Assembly (NCBI GenBank): GCA_965248975.1
Contig: CBDFKU010000019.1
Location: forward strand, 248,001 to 312,000
Source of the DNA: CBDFKU01 sp965248975
GTDB lineage: Bacteria; Chloroflexota; Dehalococcoidia; Lucifugimonadales; JAGWBF01
DNA: 64,000 nt
Direction of reading: 5' to 3'
Shown: positions 50,461 through 60,544 of the stretch, piece by piece
How positions within the stretch are numbered: the first letter of the stretch is position 1
Layout of the letters: every line of letters begins with the position of its first letter
Program-made: the position numbers and the translations under genes
The notes under the pieces: model-generated
What the model was told of the DNA's origin: nothing
What the model saw: only the letters and a program-made list of their open reading frames with translations
The model's database searches: none

Positions 50461-51627
50461 ATGGACTTCGAGTTTACCGAGGATCAGAGAAAGTTCCGCG
50501 ACGAGCTCAGGGCCTTCCTGGAAGAGGAAGTGCCACCGGAGCGTCAGGCGATCTTCGGCGCCGAGGGCGAGGAGGATTTCGAGTTCGCCCGCTCCATCGC
50601 TCGGAAGCTGGCAGAGCGTCGCTGGCTCACCATCGGCTGGCCTGAGGAGTACGGCGGAGGCGGCAAGGGCCCGCTGGAGCAGGCCATCTTCAACGAGGAG
50701 ATGGGGTACCGCAGGGTGCCTCGCTCGGGATATTCGGGCTTGAACATCGTCGCTCCGGCCCTGATGAAGTTCGGCACCGAAGACCAGAAGAAGAAGTACC
50801 TCGTCCCCATCGCCAACGCCGAGGCCGAGTACTGCCAGGGGTTCAGTGAGCCCAACGCGGGCTCTGATCTGGGATCGCTAGAGCTCAGGGCAATGCGGGA
50901 CGGCGATGAGTACGTCCTCAACGGCAGCAAGATGTTCACCAGCTTCGCCTTCCGCGCCCAGTACATCTACCTGCTGGCCCGTACCGACCCCGACGCTCCC
51001 AAACACAGGGGCATCAGCCTGTTCATCGCCGACGTGAACACCCCTGGGATCGAGTTTCGCCCACTGCCCTACATCAACGGCCAGATGGCGGCCCAGACCT
51101 ACTTCAACGACGCCCGACTCCCGATGACGTCCCTGATCGGCGAAGAGAACCGGGGCTGGTACCACGCCATGACTACCCTCGACTTCGAGCGGTCCGGGCT
51201 GGAGAGGTACGCCAGCGTCCGACGCACCTTCGACGACTTCGTCGACTACTGCAAGACCACCCGGCACAACGGCGGGTCTCTGGCGGGGGTGCCCCAGGTC
51301 AGGCGGATGCTGGCCGAGCGGCGCATCGGGATGGAGATGTGGCGGCTTCTGTGCTACAAGGTGGCCTGGCTACAGAGCACCGGGGCCGTCCCTAACGCCG
51401 AGGCCTCCGTCTCCTTCCTCCACGGCACTGAAGAGCGATTACGGTTCACTCAGGGGGCCATGCAGATCCTCGGGCCCTACGGCACCCTGAGCCACGAGTC
51501 CAAGTGGGCGCCCATGCGGGGCATAATCGAAGGGATCCACCGGGAGAGCATGCACCTCCACGGCGCCGGTACCACAGAGGTCCACCGGAACATCATCGCC
51601 CAACGGGGCCTGGGGCTGCCGCGATAG
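50461..51627 (+). CDS. Acyl-CoA dehydrogenase, larger subunit type
   Basis: A 388-aa flavoprotein that introduces an alpha,beta double bond in an acyl-CoA. MDFEFTEDQRKFRDELRAFL, YCQGFSEPNAGSDLGSLELR and KMFTSFAFRAQYIYLLARTD are standard acyl-CoA dehydrogenase regions; the end GAGTTEVHRNIIAQRGLGLP matches the FAD/active-site helix. A second acyl-CoA dehydrogenase gene follows after 134 bp, as in alpha2beta2 enzymes of actinobacterial steroid side-chain degradation. Substrate unknown. Confidence 0.9.
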   Translation: MDFEFTEDQRKFRDELRAFLEEEVPPERQAIFGAEGEEDFEFARSIARKLAERRWLTIGWPEEYGGGGKGPLEQAIFNEEMGYRRVPRSGYSGLNIVAPALMKFGTEDQKKKYLVPIANAEAEYCQGFSEPNAGSDLGSLELRAMRDGDEYVLNGSKMFTSFAFRAQYIYLLARTDPDAPKHRGISLFIADVNTPGIEFRPLPYINGQMAAQTYFNDARLPMTSLIGEENRGWYHAMTTLDFERSGLERYASVRRTFDDFVDYCKTTRHNGGSLAGVPQVRRMLAERRIGMEMWRLLCYKVAWLQSTGAVPNAEASVSFLHGTEERLRFTQGAMQILGPYGTLSHESKWAPMRGIIEGIHRESMHLHGAGTTEVHRNIIAQRGLGLPR

Positions 51628-51761
51628 CGCTTAGGAGCCATCGTCATTCTTCGTGGCAGATTAAAACTAGGGTGCTTCTCGAATTCCTTCCCCCTTTGAT
51701 GGCGGGAGGAGGACCGATTAGACGTATCGTTAAGCTTAGAACTCGATGGTAGGGTAGAAAA

Positions 51762-52877
51762 ATGGATCTGGGACTCAACGAACAGCAGGAGATGCTCAGG
51801 CGCACCGCCCGTGAGATGCTGGAGGCCGAGTGTCCCACCACAGTGGTGAGGGAGGTCGAGGCCAGCGACGACGGGTACTCGCCGGAGCTGTGGCGGCGCA
51901 TGGCAGACCTGGGCTGGCTGGGCATAGCCTTCCCCGACCAGTACGGGGGCTCCGATGGGACGCTGCTGGATCAGGTGGTGCTCTTTGAAGAGATCGGGCG
52001 GGCCCTGGCCCCCGGCCCCATGCTGTGCTCCAGCGTGCTTGGCGGACAAATCCTCCTCAACGCAGCCGGCGCCGACCAGAAGGCCCGTTTGCTACCGCTG
52101 GTGGCGCGCGGAGATACCGTTCTCACGGTCGCTCTGGCCGGGGCCAGAGGTCACCTGCCGGAGGGTGAGATCACCGCCCGCTCATCGGACGGCGGCGGCC
52201 ACGTCCTCAACGGCTCCAAGATGTTCGTCCCTTACGCCAATGCCTCGGATTACCTGCTGTGTGAGGTCGGGACCAGCGGCGCCGGTGGAACTCTGCTGCT
52301 GGTGGACACCCACAGCTCCGGACTCTCCGCAACCCCCATGGAGTCGGTGGCCAACTACAAGCAGCACGAGGTCCACCTGCAAGATGTAGGGGTTGGCAGC
52401 GAGAACGTCGTGGGAGAGCCCGGCCGGGCCTCCGAGCCCATCTCCAGGGCTGTTGAGTGGGCCACGGTAGTCCAGTGCGGTGAGATATTGGGGCGCGCCG
52501 AGAAAATACTCGAGCTGGTGGTGGACTACTCCCAGGTTAGGGTACAGTTCGGGCGGCCCATCGGCAGCTTTCAGGCCATCCAGCACCACTGCGCCGACCT
52601 GAGGTTGTCGGTAGACGGACTGAGGCTGTCCACTTACCAGGCGGCGTGGAAGCTGATGGAGGACCTGCCTGGCTCCGAGGACGTGGCCATGGCCAAGGCC
52701 CTGGCGGGATCGGTGAGCCGGCAGGCCTATGCCACCGGCCACGGCATCTTCGCCGGGATCGCCTTCGCCGCGGAGCACGACATGCACCTGTACACCCAGA
52801 GGTCCAAGGTCTCCGAGGCCAGCCTGGGAGACACCGACTACCACCTGGACCGCCTGGGCACCCTGATGGGGTTCTAG
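51762..52877 (+). CDS. Acyl-CoA dehydrogenase, second subunit type
   Basis: A 371-aa acyl-CoA dehydrogenase-family protein. MDLGLNEQQEMLRRTAREML, WLGIAFPDQYGGSDG, VLNGSKMFVPYANASDYLLC and VQFGRPIGSFQAIQHHCADL are typical. The C-terminus lacks the usual GTxEI helix and ends HLYTQRSKVSEASLGDTDYH, as in partner subunits of heterotetrameric enzymes. It probably pairs with the preceding protein (inference). The CoA-transferase gene starts 2 bp after its stop. Confidence 0.88.
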   Translation: MDLGLNEQQEMLRRTAREMLEAECPTTVVREVEASDDGYSPELWRRMADLGWLGIAFPDQYGGSDGTLLDQVVLFEEIGRALAPGPMLCSSVLGGQILLNAAGADQKARLLPLVARGDTVLTVALAGARGHLPEGEITARSSDGGGHVLNGSKMFVPYANASDYLLCEVGTSGAGGTLLLVDTHSSGLSATPMESVANYKQHEVHLQDVGVGSENVVGEPGRASEPISRAVEWATVVQCGEILGRAEKILELVVDYSQVRVQFGRPIGSFQAIQHHCADLRLSVDGLRLSTYQAAWKLMEDLPGSEDVAMAKALAGSVSRQAYATGHGIFAGIAFAAEHDMHLYTQRSKVSEASLGDTDYHLDRLGTLMGF

Positions 52878-52878
52878 A

Positions 52879-54075
52879 GTGCGCGGACCGCTGGACGACA
52901 TAAGGGTGCTAGACCTGGGCCAGCACATCTCCGCGCCTTACTGCGCCAAGCTCCTGGGTGACTACGGCGCCGAGGTGATCAAGGTGGAGCCTCCCGGAGA
53001 GGGGGACTCCGCCCGCAGGATGGGTCCATTCCCCGGGGACCTGCCCCACCACGAGAAGAGCGGCCTGTACCTCCACCTCAACCTGAACAAGGTCGGCGTC
53101 ACCCTGAACCTGGAGTCCTACGACGGGGCTAAGATCCTCAAGGAGCTCGTCCGTGAGGCGGACATCCTCGTGGAGAACTTTTCTCCCTCGTACCTGCCAT
53201 CCCTGGGTCTGGGCTATCGGGACCTGGAGGCGGTGAACCCCAAGCTGGTCATGACCTCCATAACGCCCTTCGGCGCCACCGGCCCCTACCGGGACTACCT
53301 GTCCGCTGAGATAGGTGTCTTCGCCACCAGCGGGCGGATGTACATCCACGGCGTGCCCGAGCGGGAGCCGATCCGGTACGGCCCGGACATCTCCTGGTTT
53401 CAGGCAGGATCCACAGCCGTCGTCGCCACCATGGCGGCGCTGTTCGCCAGCCGGGCCCAGGGAGAGGGACAGCACGTCGACGTCTCGGCCATGGAAACCC
53501 TGGCCGGGGGCGTGGACAACCGCATACTGTTCTACGAGTACTCCGGGGTGAAGAACGAGCGCGGCCACTGGCCCGGTGGATATCCCCAGGGCGCCTATCC
53601 TTGCCAGGACGGCTACGTGGTTTTCGGCGTGGGATACAACGAGTACTTCCGTAGGCTGTGCGTCGCCATGGGCATGCCGGAGATGTTCGAGGACCCCAAA
53701 TTCTCCACGGCCGATGCGCGGGCCGAGAACATGGACGAGTTGGAGACCATTTTCTTCGGGTGGATGCTGGAGCACACCCGCAAAGAGGTCTTCGAGGCCT
53801 GCCAGGAGACGCGGGTGCCCTGCTCTCCCATATTTAGCCCCGAGGAGCTGATGGAAGACCCCCAGCTCAGCGCCAGGAAGTACTTCACCCAGGTGGAGCA
53901 TCCCCAGGCCGGGACACTGACCTACCCCGGGGTGCCCTTCAAACTGAAAACCTCGCCGCCGGAGGGGTGGAGCCCGGCCCCTATGCTGGGCGAGCACAAC
54001 CAGGACATTCTCTGCGGCCGGCTGGGCTACTCCCAGGAAGACCTGGTGGTGCTCAGGTCGGCGGGGGTGATCTAG
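52879..54075 (+). CDS. CaiB/BaiF-type CoA-transferase
   Basis: A 398-aa family III CoA-transferase, interlocked-dimer type, which moves CoA between carboxylic acids. DDIRVLDLGQHISAPYCAKL and GDYGAEVIKVEPPGEGD open the CoA-binding domain; the catalytic Asp region is GEGQHVDVSAMETLAGG. It starts with GTG 52879 directly after the acyl-CoA dehydrogenase, and its stop TAG adjoins the ATG of a second CoA-transferase. Confidence 0.9.
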   Translation: MRGPLDDIRVLDLGQHISAPYCAKLLGDYGAEVIKVEPPGEGDSARRMGPFPGDLPHHEKSGLYLHLNLNKVGVTLNLESYDGAKILKELVREADILVENFSPSYLPSLGLGYRDLEAVNPKLVMTSITPFGATGPYRDYLSAEIGVFATSGRMYIHGVPEREPIRYGPDISWFQAGSTAVVATMAALFASRAQGEGQHVDVSAMETLAGGVDNRILFYEYSGVKNERGHWPGGYPQGAYPCQDGYVVFGVGYNEYFRRLCVAMGMPEMFEDPKFSTADARAENMDELETIFFGWMLEHTRKEVFEACQETRVPCSPIFSPEELMEDPQLSARKYFTQVEHPQAGTLTYPGVPFKLKTSPPEGWSPAPMLGEHNQDILCGRLGYSQEDLVVLRSAGVI

Positions 54076-55335
54076 ATGAAGCTGCCTCTGGAGGGGCTGA
54101 CCGTCATCGACCTGACCGAAGTGTGGGCCGGCCCCATGGGGACCTCCCTACTGGGAGACCTGGGAGCCACGGTCATCAAGATAGAGTCCTTCCCTCGGCC
54201 CTCCATAACAAGGATCACCGGAGGACCCGCCACCAGGGGCTACGCCAACAACGACGCCACCGCGCCCAGGCCATGGGACCGGGCCGCCATCCACAACATG
54301 GCCAACCGCAACAAGTACAACGTCACGCTCAACCTGACCCACCCGAAGGGGGTCGAGGTGTTCAAGCGGATATTGCCCATGGCCGACGTCCTGGCAGAGG
54401 CCTTCTCGGTGGGCACCATGGAGAAGCTGGGCATTGGCTACGAAACGTTGAAGGGAATCCGGCCCGACCTGATCCTGGTTTCGATGCCCGGCTGGGGGTC
54501 GGACGGCCCCTACAAGGGCTACGTCAGCCTGGGCAGCTCCCTGGACGGATTCAGTGGACACCACATCCTCCGCAGCTACCCAGACACCGACGCCAGCTAC
54601 ACCGGCGTGGTGCAGCACCCCGACGCCATCGGGGCCGTCACCCTGCCCTTCTCCGTGCTGGTGGCTCTCCATCATCGGAACCGCACCGGAGAAGGCCAGT
54701 GGATCGACATCTCCCAGGCGGAGTCATTCATACCCCACCTCAGCAGGTCCTTCATGGACTCGGAAATGAACGGCCGCGACCTGCAGCCTTTGGGCAATCG
54801 GGACTACTACATGGCGCCCCACGGCTGTTACCGGTGTGCTGGAGACGATAACTGGGTGGTCATCACCGTGTCTTCTGATCGGGAGTGGGAGGGCCTCTGC
54901 CGGGCCATGGGCTACCCCCAGTGGGCCCGGGAAGAGAAGTACGCCGACCCGCTGTCCCGCCATCACCATCAGGACGAGCTGGACGGCCACATCCAGGAGT
55001 GGACCGTATCCAGAGACAAAACGGAGATAATGCATACGTTACAGCAGGCCGGGGTTCCGGCGCAGGTCGTCATGGACGACGCCGACATCTACTCCGACCC
55101 GCACCTGGAGGCCCGCGGATTCTTCCAGCGGGTGGACCACCCGGTCATCGGGGATTTCCGATACCCCGGCCACCTGTGGAAGCTGAGCAAGGTTGAGCAA
55201 GGCTTCAGGATTCCCCCGGCCGGGCTGGGCGAGCACAACGAGTACGTCTACGGCACCCTGCTGGGAATGAGCGCTCAGGAGATCCAGGGCATGGCGGACC
55301 AGGGGGTCATCGGCGACGAGCTGCCGTTGCCCTAG
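54076..55335 (+). CDS. CaiB/BaiF-type CoA-transferase
   Basis: A 419-aa family III CoA-transferase. LEGLTVIDLTEVWAGPMGTS and GDLGATVIKIESFP form the first Rossmann part; the catalytic Asp is in GEGQWIDISQAESF. It begins immediately after the first CoA-transferase. The two are diverged in sequence, so they may form a heterodimer or serve different acids. Together with the dehydrogenase pair they suggest activation and beta-oxidation of an unusual acid. Confidence 0.9.
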   Translation: MKLPLEGLTVIDLTEVWAGPMGTSLLGDLGATVIKIESFPRPSITRITGGPATRGYANNDATAPRPWDRAAIHNMANRNKYNVTLNLTHPKGVEVFKRILPMADVLAEAFSVGTMEKLGIGYETLKGIRPDLILVSMPGWGSDGPYKGYVSLGSSLDGFSGHHILRSYPDTDASYTGVVQHPDAIGAVTLPFSVLVALHHRNRTGEGQWIDISQAESFIPHLSRSFMDSEMNGRDLQPLGNRDYYMAPHGCYRCAGDDNWVVITVSSDREWEGLCRAMGYPQWAREEKYADPLSRHHHQDELDGHIQEWTVSRDKTEIMHTLQQAGVPAQVVMDDADIYSDPHLEARGFFQRVDHPVIGDFRYPGHLWKLSKVEQGFRIPPAGLGEHNEYVYGTLLGMSAQEIQGMADQGVIGDELPLP

Positions 55336-55453
55336 CCGGCACCGCCTGACACGCCCTTCGTGAACTACCCCGGTTAGTAGCCAGTCGGGAACTTTTCTCC
55401 GCCAGATACGTCATAGTAGTTGTTGACGCCTTGATGTTGACGGAGGACCAGGC

Positions 55454-56212
55454 ATGAGATTGAAAGCTCTGCTCCCCCTTGCAGTTTCGGCCGTCGCGGC
55501 ACTGGTAGTGGCCGCGTGCGGCTCGTCCGGCCCAGCATCGACCCCTGAGTCTACCTCGACACCCACCGTAGTGCCTTCCACGCCTACCGCCACCATAACG
55601 CCGCCCACACCGACGCCCACACCGACACCTACCCCGGCGCCGCCCACGCCAACGGCCACCTTACCTCCTCCAACGCCAACGATCGTGCCCACCACTCCTA
55701 CGCCAACCGCCGCACCTCGGACCCAGACCCCCGCACCTGACGACGCTCCCCCAAGTACCACGCTGGGATACGCCTGCCAAGAGCACCAAGGCCGCATGGG
55801 GCTGATCGTTTCCGCCGATGGAGCAGAGGAGCGAGCCGTGGTCACCTCCTACCAATGTGGTAGCGCTTACATAGACTCCACCGGATTTTACCCATCCAGC
55901 ACTCCCGCGTTGGTGATACCAAAAGATGTACCCCTTCAGCTACGTCTGGACGCTGACCAAGACCCTGTTGTCCTGGACGCGCGGCTGTATGCCGGATCGG
56001 GGGTCTCTGGCTCATTCCTTATGTGGCCCGAGGATTTCCAAGAGGGGATGGTCAACGCTGGTGCAGAGGCGGTCGACAGGTTCCAGCCGGGGCTGTCGCT
56101 GACATTCCAATACCTTCCAACGGTGCCACCTGGCGAGTACTCCCTGTTGGTCAGAGCCACCTGGGAGGGACCCATAGACGTGTTCTACGCCGTAAGCTTG
56201 GCTCTGGAGTGA
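55454..56212 (+). CDS. Lipoprotein with Pro-Thr linker, function unknown
   Basis: A 252-aa protein. MRLKALLPLAVSAVAALVVA followed by AC is a type II signal peptide with the lipid-bearing Cys at about residue 22. Residues ~30-98 are a Pro-Thr-rich stalk (TPTPTPTPTPAPPTPTATLP); the rest is a beta-rich globular domain (VIPKDVPLQLRLDADQDPVV, YLPTVPPGEYSLLVRATWEG). The same kind of linker is used by the prepilin-like proteins at 36.6-43.4 kb. Expected to be surface exposed; ligand unknown. Confidence 0.82.
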   Translation: MRLKALLPLAVSAVAALVVAACGSSGPASTPESTSTPTVVPSTPTATITPPTPTPTPTPTPAPPTPTATLPPPTPTIVPTTPTPTAAPRTQTPAPDDAPPSTTLGYACQEHQGRMGLIVSADGAEERAVVTSYQCGSAYIDSTGFYPSSTPALVIPKDVPLQLRLDADQDPVVLDARLYAGSGVSGSFLMWPEDFQEGMVNAGAEAVDRFQPGLSLTFQYLPTVPPGEYSLLVRATWEGPIDVFYAVSLALE

Positions 56213-56232
56213 ACGGGAAGGTCAAGCGGGCG

Positions 56233-56276
56233 CTTCCCCCTCCCTCTAACTCCCTCCCGCGAGGGGAGGGAGGACG
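56233..56276. repeat. Intergenic C/G-tract repeat
   Basis: CTTCCCCCTCCCTC... and GAGGGGAGGGAGG form a long inverted repeat between two convergent genes. Same family as 5046, 7035, 14254 and 60545. Confidence 0.5.
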
Positions 56277-56282
56277 GATTAT

Positions 56283-57587
56283 CTAGTCCGCTGCCGCCAC
56301 CGACTCTCGCAGCACCGGCGGCCGCTCGCGGATGAGGACCAGCAGCGAAGCCACCGCCAGAAGCACCACGTTGGACCAGATGGCCACGTCGTAGGTGTCC
56401 CGGATATCGTAGAACAGGCCTCCCAAGAAAGCGCCCAGCCCCGAACCCAGGGGCATCACCGCGAACATGGCTCCGTAGATGGTCCCGATATGCCCGATGC
56501 CGAACCGGTCCGTGGCGTAGGCCGCAGTTATGCCTACCACGGCGTTCCAGGATATCCCCACCAGTACCAGTCCTCCCAGCAGGGCCACCAGTCCCAGAGA
56601 GGGTATACCCATGAAGGGGATGCCCATGGACAGGAGCACCACCACGAAGCCCAGGGTCCTGATCTGATAAGCGTAGGCCAGGAACTTCCGGCGGCCGCGC
56701 TTGTCGGAGAGGTGGCCCAAGACCAGCGTCCCGATGATGGCCCATGCGCCGATGAGGCTGAAGCTGCCCGCCGCCACCATGGGATGGTACCCCAGGTCCC
56801 TGGCGTAGGAAACGAAGTGAGCATTCACGAAGCTCATAGAGTACCCTCAGACGAAATATCCGAAGGTGAGCCTCCAGAATAAGGGGGTCCTCAGCGCCTC
56901 GGCCAAGGTGGAGTCCTGTCTGACCAGCCCTCCCAGCTCCTCGCCGGGGTCGGCGTCATCTTCCTTGGGACCGGTAACCTCAGTGAAGGGTTCCATCCCC
57001 ATGTCCTGGGGCTTGTTCTTGATGAGGAAGTAGCCCGCGGGGAGTATCACGGCCAGCAACAGGATCCCCAGAAACATGTAGGCCCTCTGCCAGTCGAGCA
57101 GCACGACGAAGGAGGACGCGGCGGGCACCAGCAGGATGGCGCCGATGGAGCCGCCGCCTGTGATCAGTCCCAGGGTCACGCCCCGTTTGGCGTGGAACCA
57201 GGCGCCCACTATCTTGGTGGCTGCCGAGCCGGTCGCCAGGGTGATGCCGACGGCCATGGCCGCGAAGATGAGGTAGAGGTGAAGGAGGCTGCCGATGAGG
57301 GGGAGGAGGAGCAGCATGACCCCCACCAGGGCCAGCCCCGACAGGGACACTACCTTGGGGTTGTACCGGTCGGCCATGTAGCCCGCCACCGGACGCAGCA
57401 GCCCCGAGAGCATGAAAGTGGTGCCGAAGGCCAGGGATAGTGTAGTCCGGCTCCAGCCGAAGTCCTCGGTCATCGGCGTCAGGAAGACGCCGAAGGAGAA
57501 CTGGCTGCCCGCCACCCCGAAAACCACCAGGGCGCTGCCGAAGACCACGAACCAGCCATAGAATATTCCGCTGCGGGTGGAAAGCAT
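56283..57587 (-). pseudogene. MFS transporter (OFA/MCT-like) with in-frame TGA at a Cys position
   Basis: A 12-helix transporter of 434 codons. The first half begins MLSTRSGIFYGWFVVFGSAL and has EDFGWSRTTLSLAFGTTFML and GYMADRYNPKVV (motif A). The frame stops at TGA 56849-56847 in FGYFV-*-GYSMSFVNAHFVSYA and then continues unchanged to 56283. In relatives this helix often reads FFVCGF, so TGA replaces a Cys codon. A small imperfect hairpin (TGAGC/GCTCA) lies 10 nt after the stop. A point nonsense mutation is the simplest explanation; Sec read-through is less likely in a transport helix. Substrate unknown, probably a monocarboxylate. Confidence 0.78.
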
Positions 57588-57697
57588 GGCTTAATCTCCC
57601 CCAAACATCTTAAGCCATCTCGTTCCGATTAGCCAACTGTTTATCCAGGGTCGGTAGGTTCGTTTGGTCGTCTGGCCGGGGCAGGCCCAACATGACG

Positions 57698-57719
57698 ACA
57701 AAAAGGCCCCGGGCCCGTT
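57698..57719 (-). terminator. Weak terminator after the DHA2 transporter gene
   Basis: On the minus strand GGCC/GGCC with a 3-nt loop is followed by TTTTTGTCG, just after the restored stop codon at 57719-57721. Its location supports 57719 as the true gene end. Confidence 0.4.
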
Positions 57720-59298
57720 CAGTCGTTATCGGCGGCTCCTGTTTCAGGAATGGAGAGGCGACGGGAGTCGTCGGCTTCCATCCGCGACCCGAGCTTGATC
57801 TCCTTCAGGAAAAAGGTCGCGGCCCATGCCACCGCCACGACGCCCAGGGTGATCAGGAACACGTCGGCGATGGCCAGTAGTTGGTCCCCGGGTCAGGATT
57901 GATCAGGGCCTGCGGGTTCTTGGCAACCGAGGCCAGCTGCCCCACCGGCATAGCGTCTTTAACCTCCTGGGGTACCGAGCTGCTGAGCTCGTAGGAGAAC
58001 CGGTTGGCCATCACCGATCCCAGGACCGCCAGTCCCAGAGTGCCCCCTACCGACCGGAAGAACTGGGTGGAGGACGTGGCTACGCCCAGCACGCCATGGG
58101 GCACGGCGTTCTGGACCGCAATGGTATACAGGGGGAAGGTGGTCCCCAGTCCGAACCCCATGATCACGGTGTAAGCTACCGCCTCTCCGTGGCCGGTATC
58201 CGGCGACATCCCGGACATCAGGTAGACGCCGACCGCCATGACGGTGAGCCCCATGATCCCCTGGTACCTGTAATGCCCTCCCAACCTGGCCACGGCCTGG
58301 CCCGACAGAGCGGCACCGGCCACAATCCCCAGCATCATCGGGGTGAGGAAGCTCCCGCTGCTGGTAGCCGACGATCCGAGGACGGCCTGGAAAAACAGCG
58401 GGACGAAGATGATGGTACCGAACATGGCAAATCCGGTGAGGAAGATGACCAGAAGGGAGATGCTCACCACAGGATTGCGAAAGATGGAGAGGGGAATGAT
58501 GGGCTCCTTGGCCCGGGTCTCGATCACGATGAAGAGAGTGCCCATCACCCCGGCCCAAATCAGCATTCCCATAACCCTGGCCGATTTCCATTCGTACTGA
58601 ACACCTCCCCAGGACAGCGCCAGCAAAAGGGGGACCACCGATAACACTAGGGTAAACATTCCCGCATAGTCCATGTGGTGGCGCCGGCCTGAAGGACGGA
58701 CGTTGGGGAAGAATCTCAGCAGCAGGATCATCACCGGGATCCCCACCGGTATGTTGATGTAGAAGACCCAGTGCCATGAAAGGGCGTCGGTGACGAACCC
58801 GCCGAGGGTCGGCCCAATTACCGATTGAGGCCGAAGGCGGCACTGATGAACCCCAATATTTGCCTCGCTCCGCGGGGGAAACAGGTCCCCAATGACGATA
58901 AAGGAGTTGGCGATTATCATCCCGCCACCGATTCCTTGAATAGCTCGGAAAACGATGAGCTGGGTCATGGTCTGGCTGAGACCGGACAGCACCGAGCCCA
59001 CCAGAAAGATGACGATGGCGGTTATGAAGAATGCTTTCCGACCGTACATGTCCGTCAGTCTGCCGACGATGGGCACGACTGTGGTGGACGCCACCAGGTA
59101 CGAGGTGGTAACGAGGGTATAGCTGTCGAACCCCTGGAGATCGGCGACAATGCTTGGCATCGCGGTGGCAATTATGGTTTGGTCCAGGGCTCCCAGGAAC
59201 AGGGCCAGCGTCACGCCCGACATGGTTAGGATGATCTGGCGCTTGGGCAGCGAAGGAGACTCCTGCTTCGGTTGGATATCGGGGCCGGGTTGCGCCAT
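57719..59298 (-). pseudogene. MFS exporter (DHA2, 14-TMS type) with several indels
   Basis: A drug/metabolite exporter of about 525 codons. The start MAQPGPDIQPKQ precedes helix 1 with ALDQTIIATAMPSIVADL and motif A GRLTDMYGRKAFF. Between 58820 and 58875 the protein makes sense only if three frames are joined (ERGKY, then GFISAAFGL, then SVIGPTLGGF), which implies three single-base indels with no net frame change. Near 57881-57895 another shift at a G-run truncates the C-terminus at 57853; in the alternate frame DQLLAIADVFLITLGVVAVA continues to TGA 57721-57719. Clustered indels look like assembly errors but could be decay. It follows the Ldh_2 gene by 38 bp. Confidence 0.8.
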
Positions 59299-59336
59299 CT
59301 AGCTCCCCTTTTGCGCCTGAATCCGGCATCCGCAGG

Positions 59337-60476
59337 TCACAGAACTCCTTCCATGCCCAGCTCCTTGGCCAAGCCCACCAGCCCCTGGTAATGGCTGGCG
59401 GGCATCGGCACTACGCCGGCGTCCTTACCCTCCCTTTGCAGATGCTGGGACCGTTCTCCTGGGTACAGTATCTCCGATGCTCCAGCCTTCTTTGGAGTCG
59501 CTTTGACCCTGTCGATGAACTGGTCCACCCGTCCGGTGAAGTCGTCGGTGGGCATTGTGATAGAGGGGTCCAGCGCCATTACTACTGTGCCGTAGCGGCC
59601 GGGCTCTGGCAGGTCCCGGGCCAGCTCCCATGGGGGGCTGGTATCGGTCATCAGGTGGGCCAGGAGTCCGACGACGAAGACCAGTGCGTACCCTTTGTGG
59701 CCGCTGCGGTCTCCTCCCAGAGGTAGGAGGCTGCCCCTGGGAGCGAAGCTGCCCCAGCTCCAGCCGAGTTTCGGGTAGTCGGTGGCGTCGGTGGTGGGCT
59801 CGCCCCGCTCGTCCAGGATCAGGTCCGCCGGGATCTGCTGGCCCTGGGCCGCGGCGTTGGCCACCGGAGTGGAGGATGTCTGGGTGATGGACAGGTCCAC
59901 GATCACCGGGTCGTGTCCGGCGGCCGGGATACCGAAGGCCACCGGCGCGTTTCCCAGGAGGGGTCCCATCCCGCCGACAGGGGCGACGGAGGGGAAGCTC
60001 TGGGTCATCACGATGCCGATCATCCCCCGAGCGACCGCCCGCTTGACCACCGGCGTTAGGATCTCGACGTGGGACCGGGCCCCGACCCACCCGATGCCGT
60101 ACTCCGCCGCCTTGTCCATCGCCAGGTCCATGGCGAACCGGCACACCAGGGCCGGCGCCGCCTTGGGACCGCCGTCCACCAGAGCCGTGGCGCCCTTCTC
60201 TCGCACTACCTGGACCGTCGGATTGTAGTCTACGTCCCCTCGCCGGCCCGACTCCAGGATGGTGGGCAGCCGGCCGAGCCCCCGGACCACGTCCCCCTGC
60301 AACGCCTTGTCCAGCATGATGTCCAGCAGATGGGCGGCGTCCTCGGGTGTGGCTCCGGCCGCTTCGAAGGTAGCCAGGCCCACCCGTCGCACCGGCTCGA
60401 TGGGAACGGAAACGTACTCCTCGGTGGAGTCCCACCACTGACCATAGGTCTTCTGCGGAAGGCCGGATTCAACCAT
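59337..60476 (-). CDS. Malate/L-lactate dehydrogenase family (Ldh_2) oxidoreductase
   Basis: A 379-aa NAD(P)-dependent dehydrogenase of the Ldh_2/YlbC family, which oxidises 2-hydroxy acids such as ureidoglycolate, sulfolactate or malate. VGARSHVEILTPVVKRA carries the conserved His segment; MTQSFPSVAPVGG, LLGNAPVAFGIPAAGHDPVI and GGDRSGHKGYALVFVVGLLA are typical. ATG 60476 follows GGGAGG; the frame extends to 60506. It is divergent from the LsrF-like aldolase and probably co-transcribed with the downstream exporter. Confidence 0.88.
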   Translation of the reverse strand: MVESGLPQKTYGQWWDSTEEYVSVPIEPVRRVGLATFEAAGATPEDAAHLLDIMLDKALQGDVVRGLGRLPTILESGRRGDVDYNPTVQVVREKGATALVDGGPKAAPALVCRFAMDLAMDKAAEYGIGWVGARSHVEILTPVVKRAVARGMIGIVMTQSFPSVAPVGGMGPLLGNAPVAFGIPAAGHDPVIVDLSITQTSSTPVANAAAQGQQIPADLILDERGEPTTDATDYPKLGWSWGSFAPRGSLLPLGGDRSGHKGYALVFVVGLLAHLMTDTSPPWELARDLPEPGRYGTVVMALDPSITMPTDDFTGRVDQFIDRVKATPKKAGASEILYPGERSQHLQREGKDAGVVPMPASHYQGLVGLAKELGMEGVL

Positions 60477-60544
60477 GGCGTGCTCCCTCCCCTTCTCGAA
60501 TATCACAGCTTATTATCCAAGAGGAGGTCAGTGAGCGCAACGAG

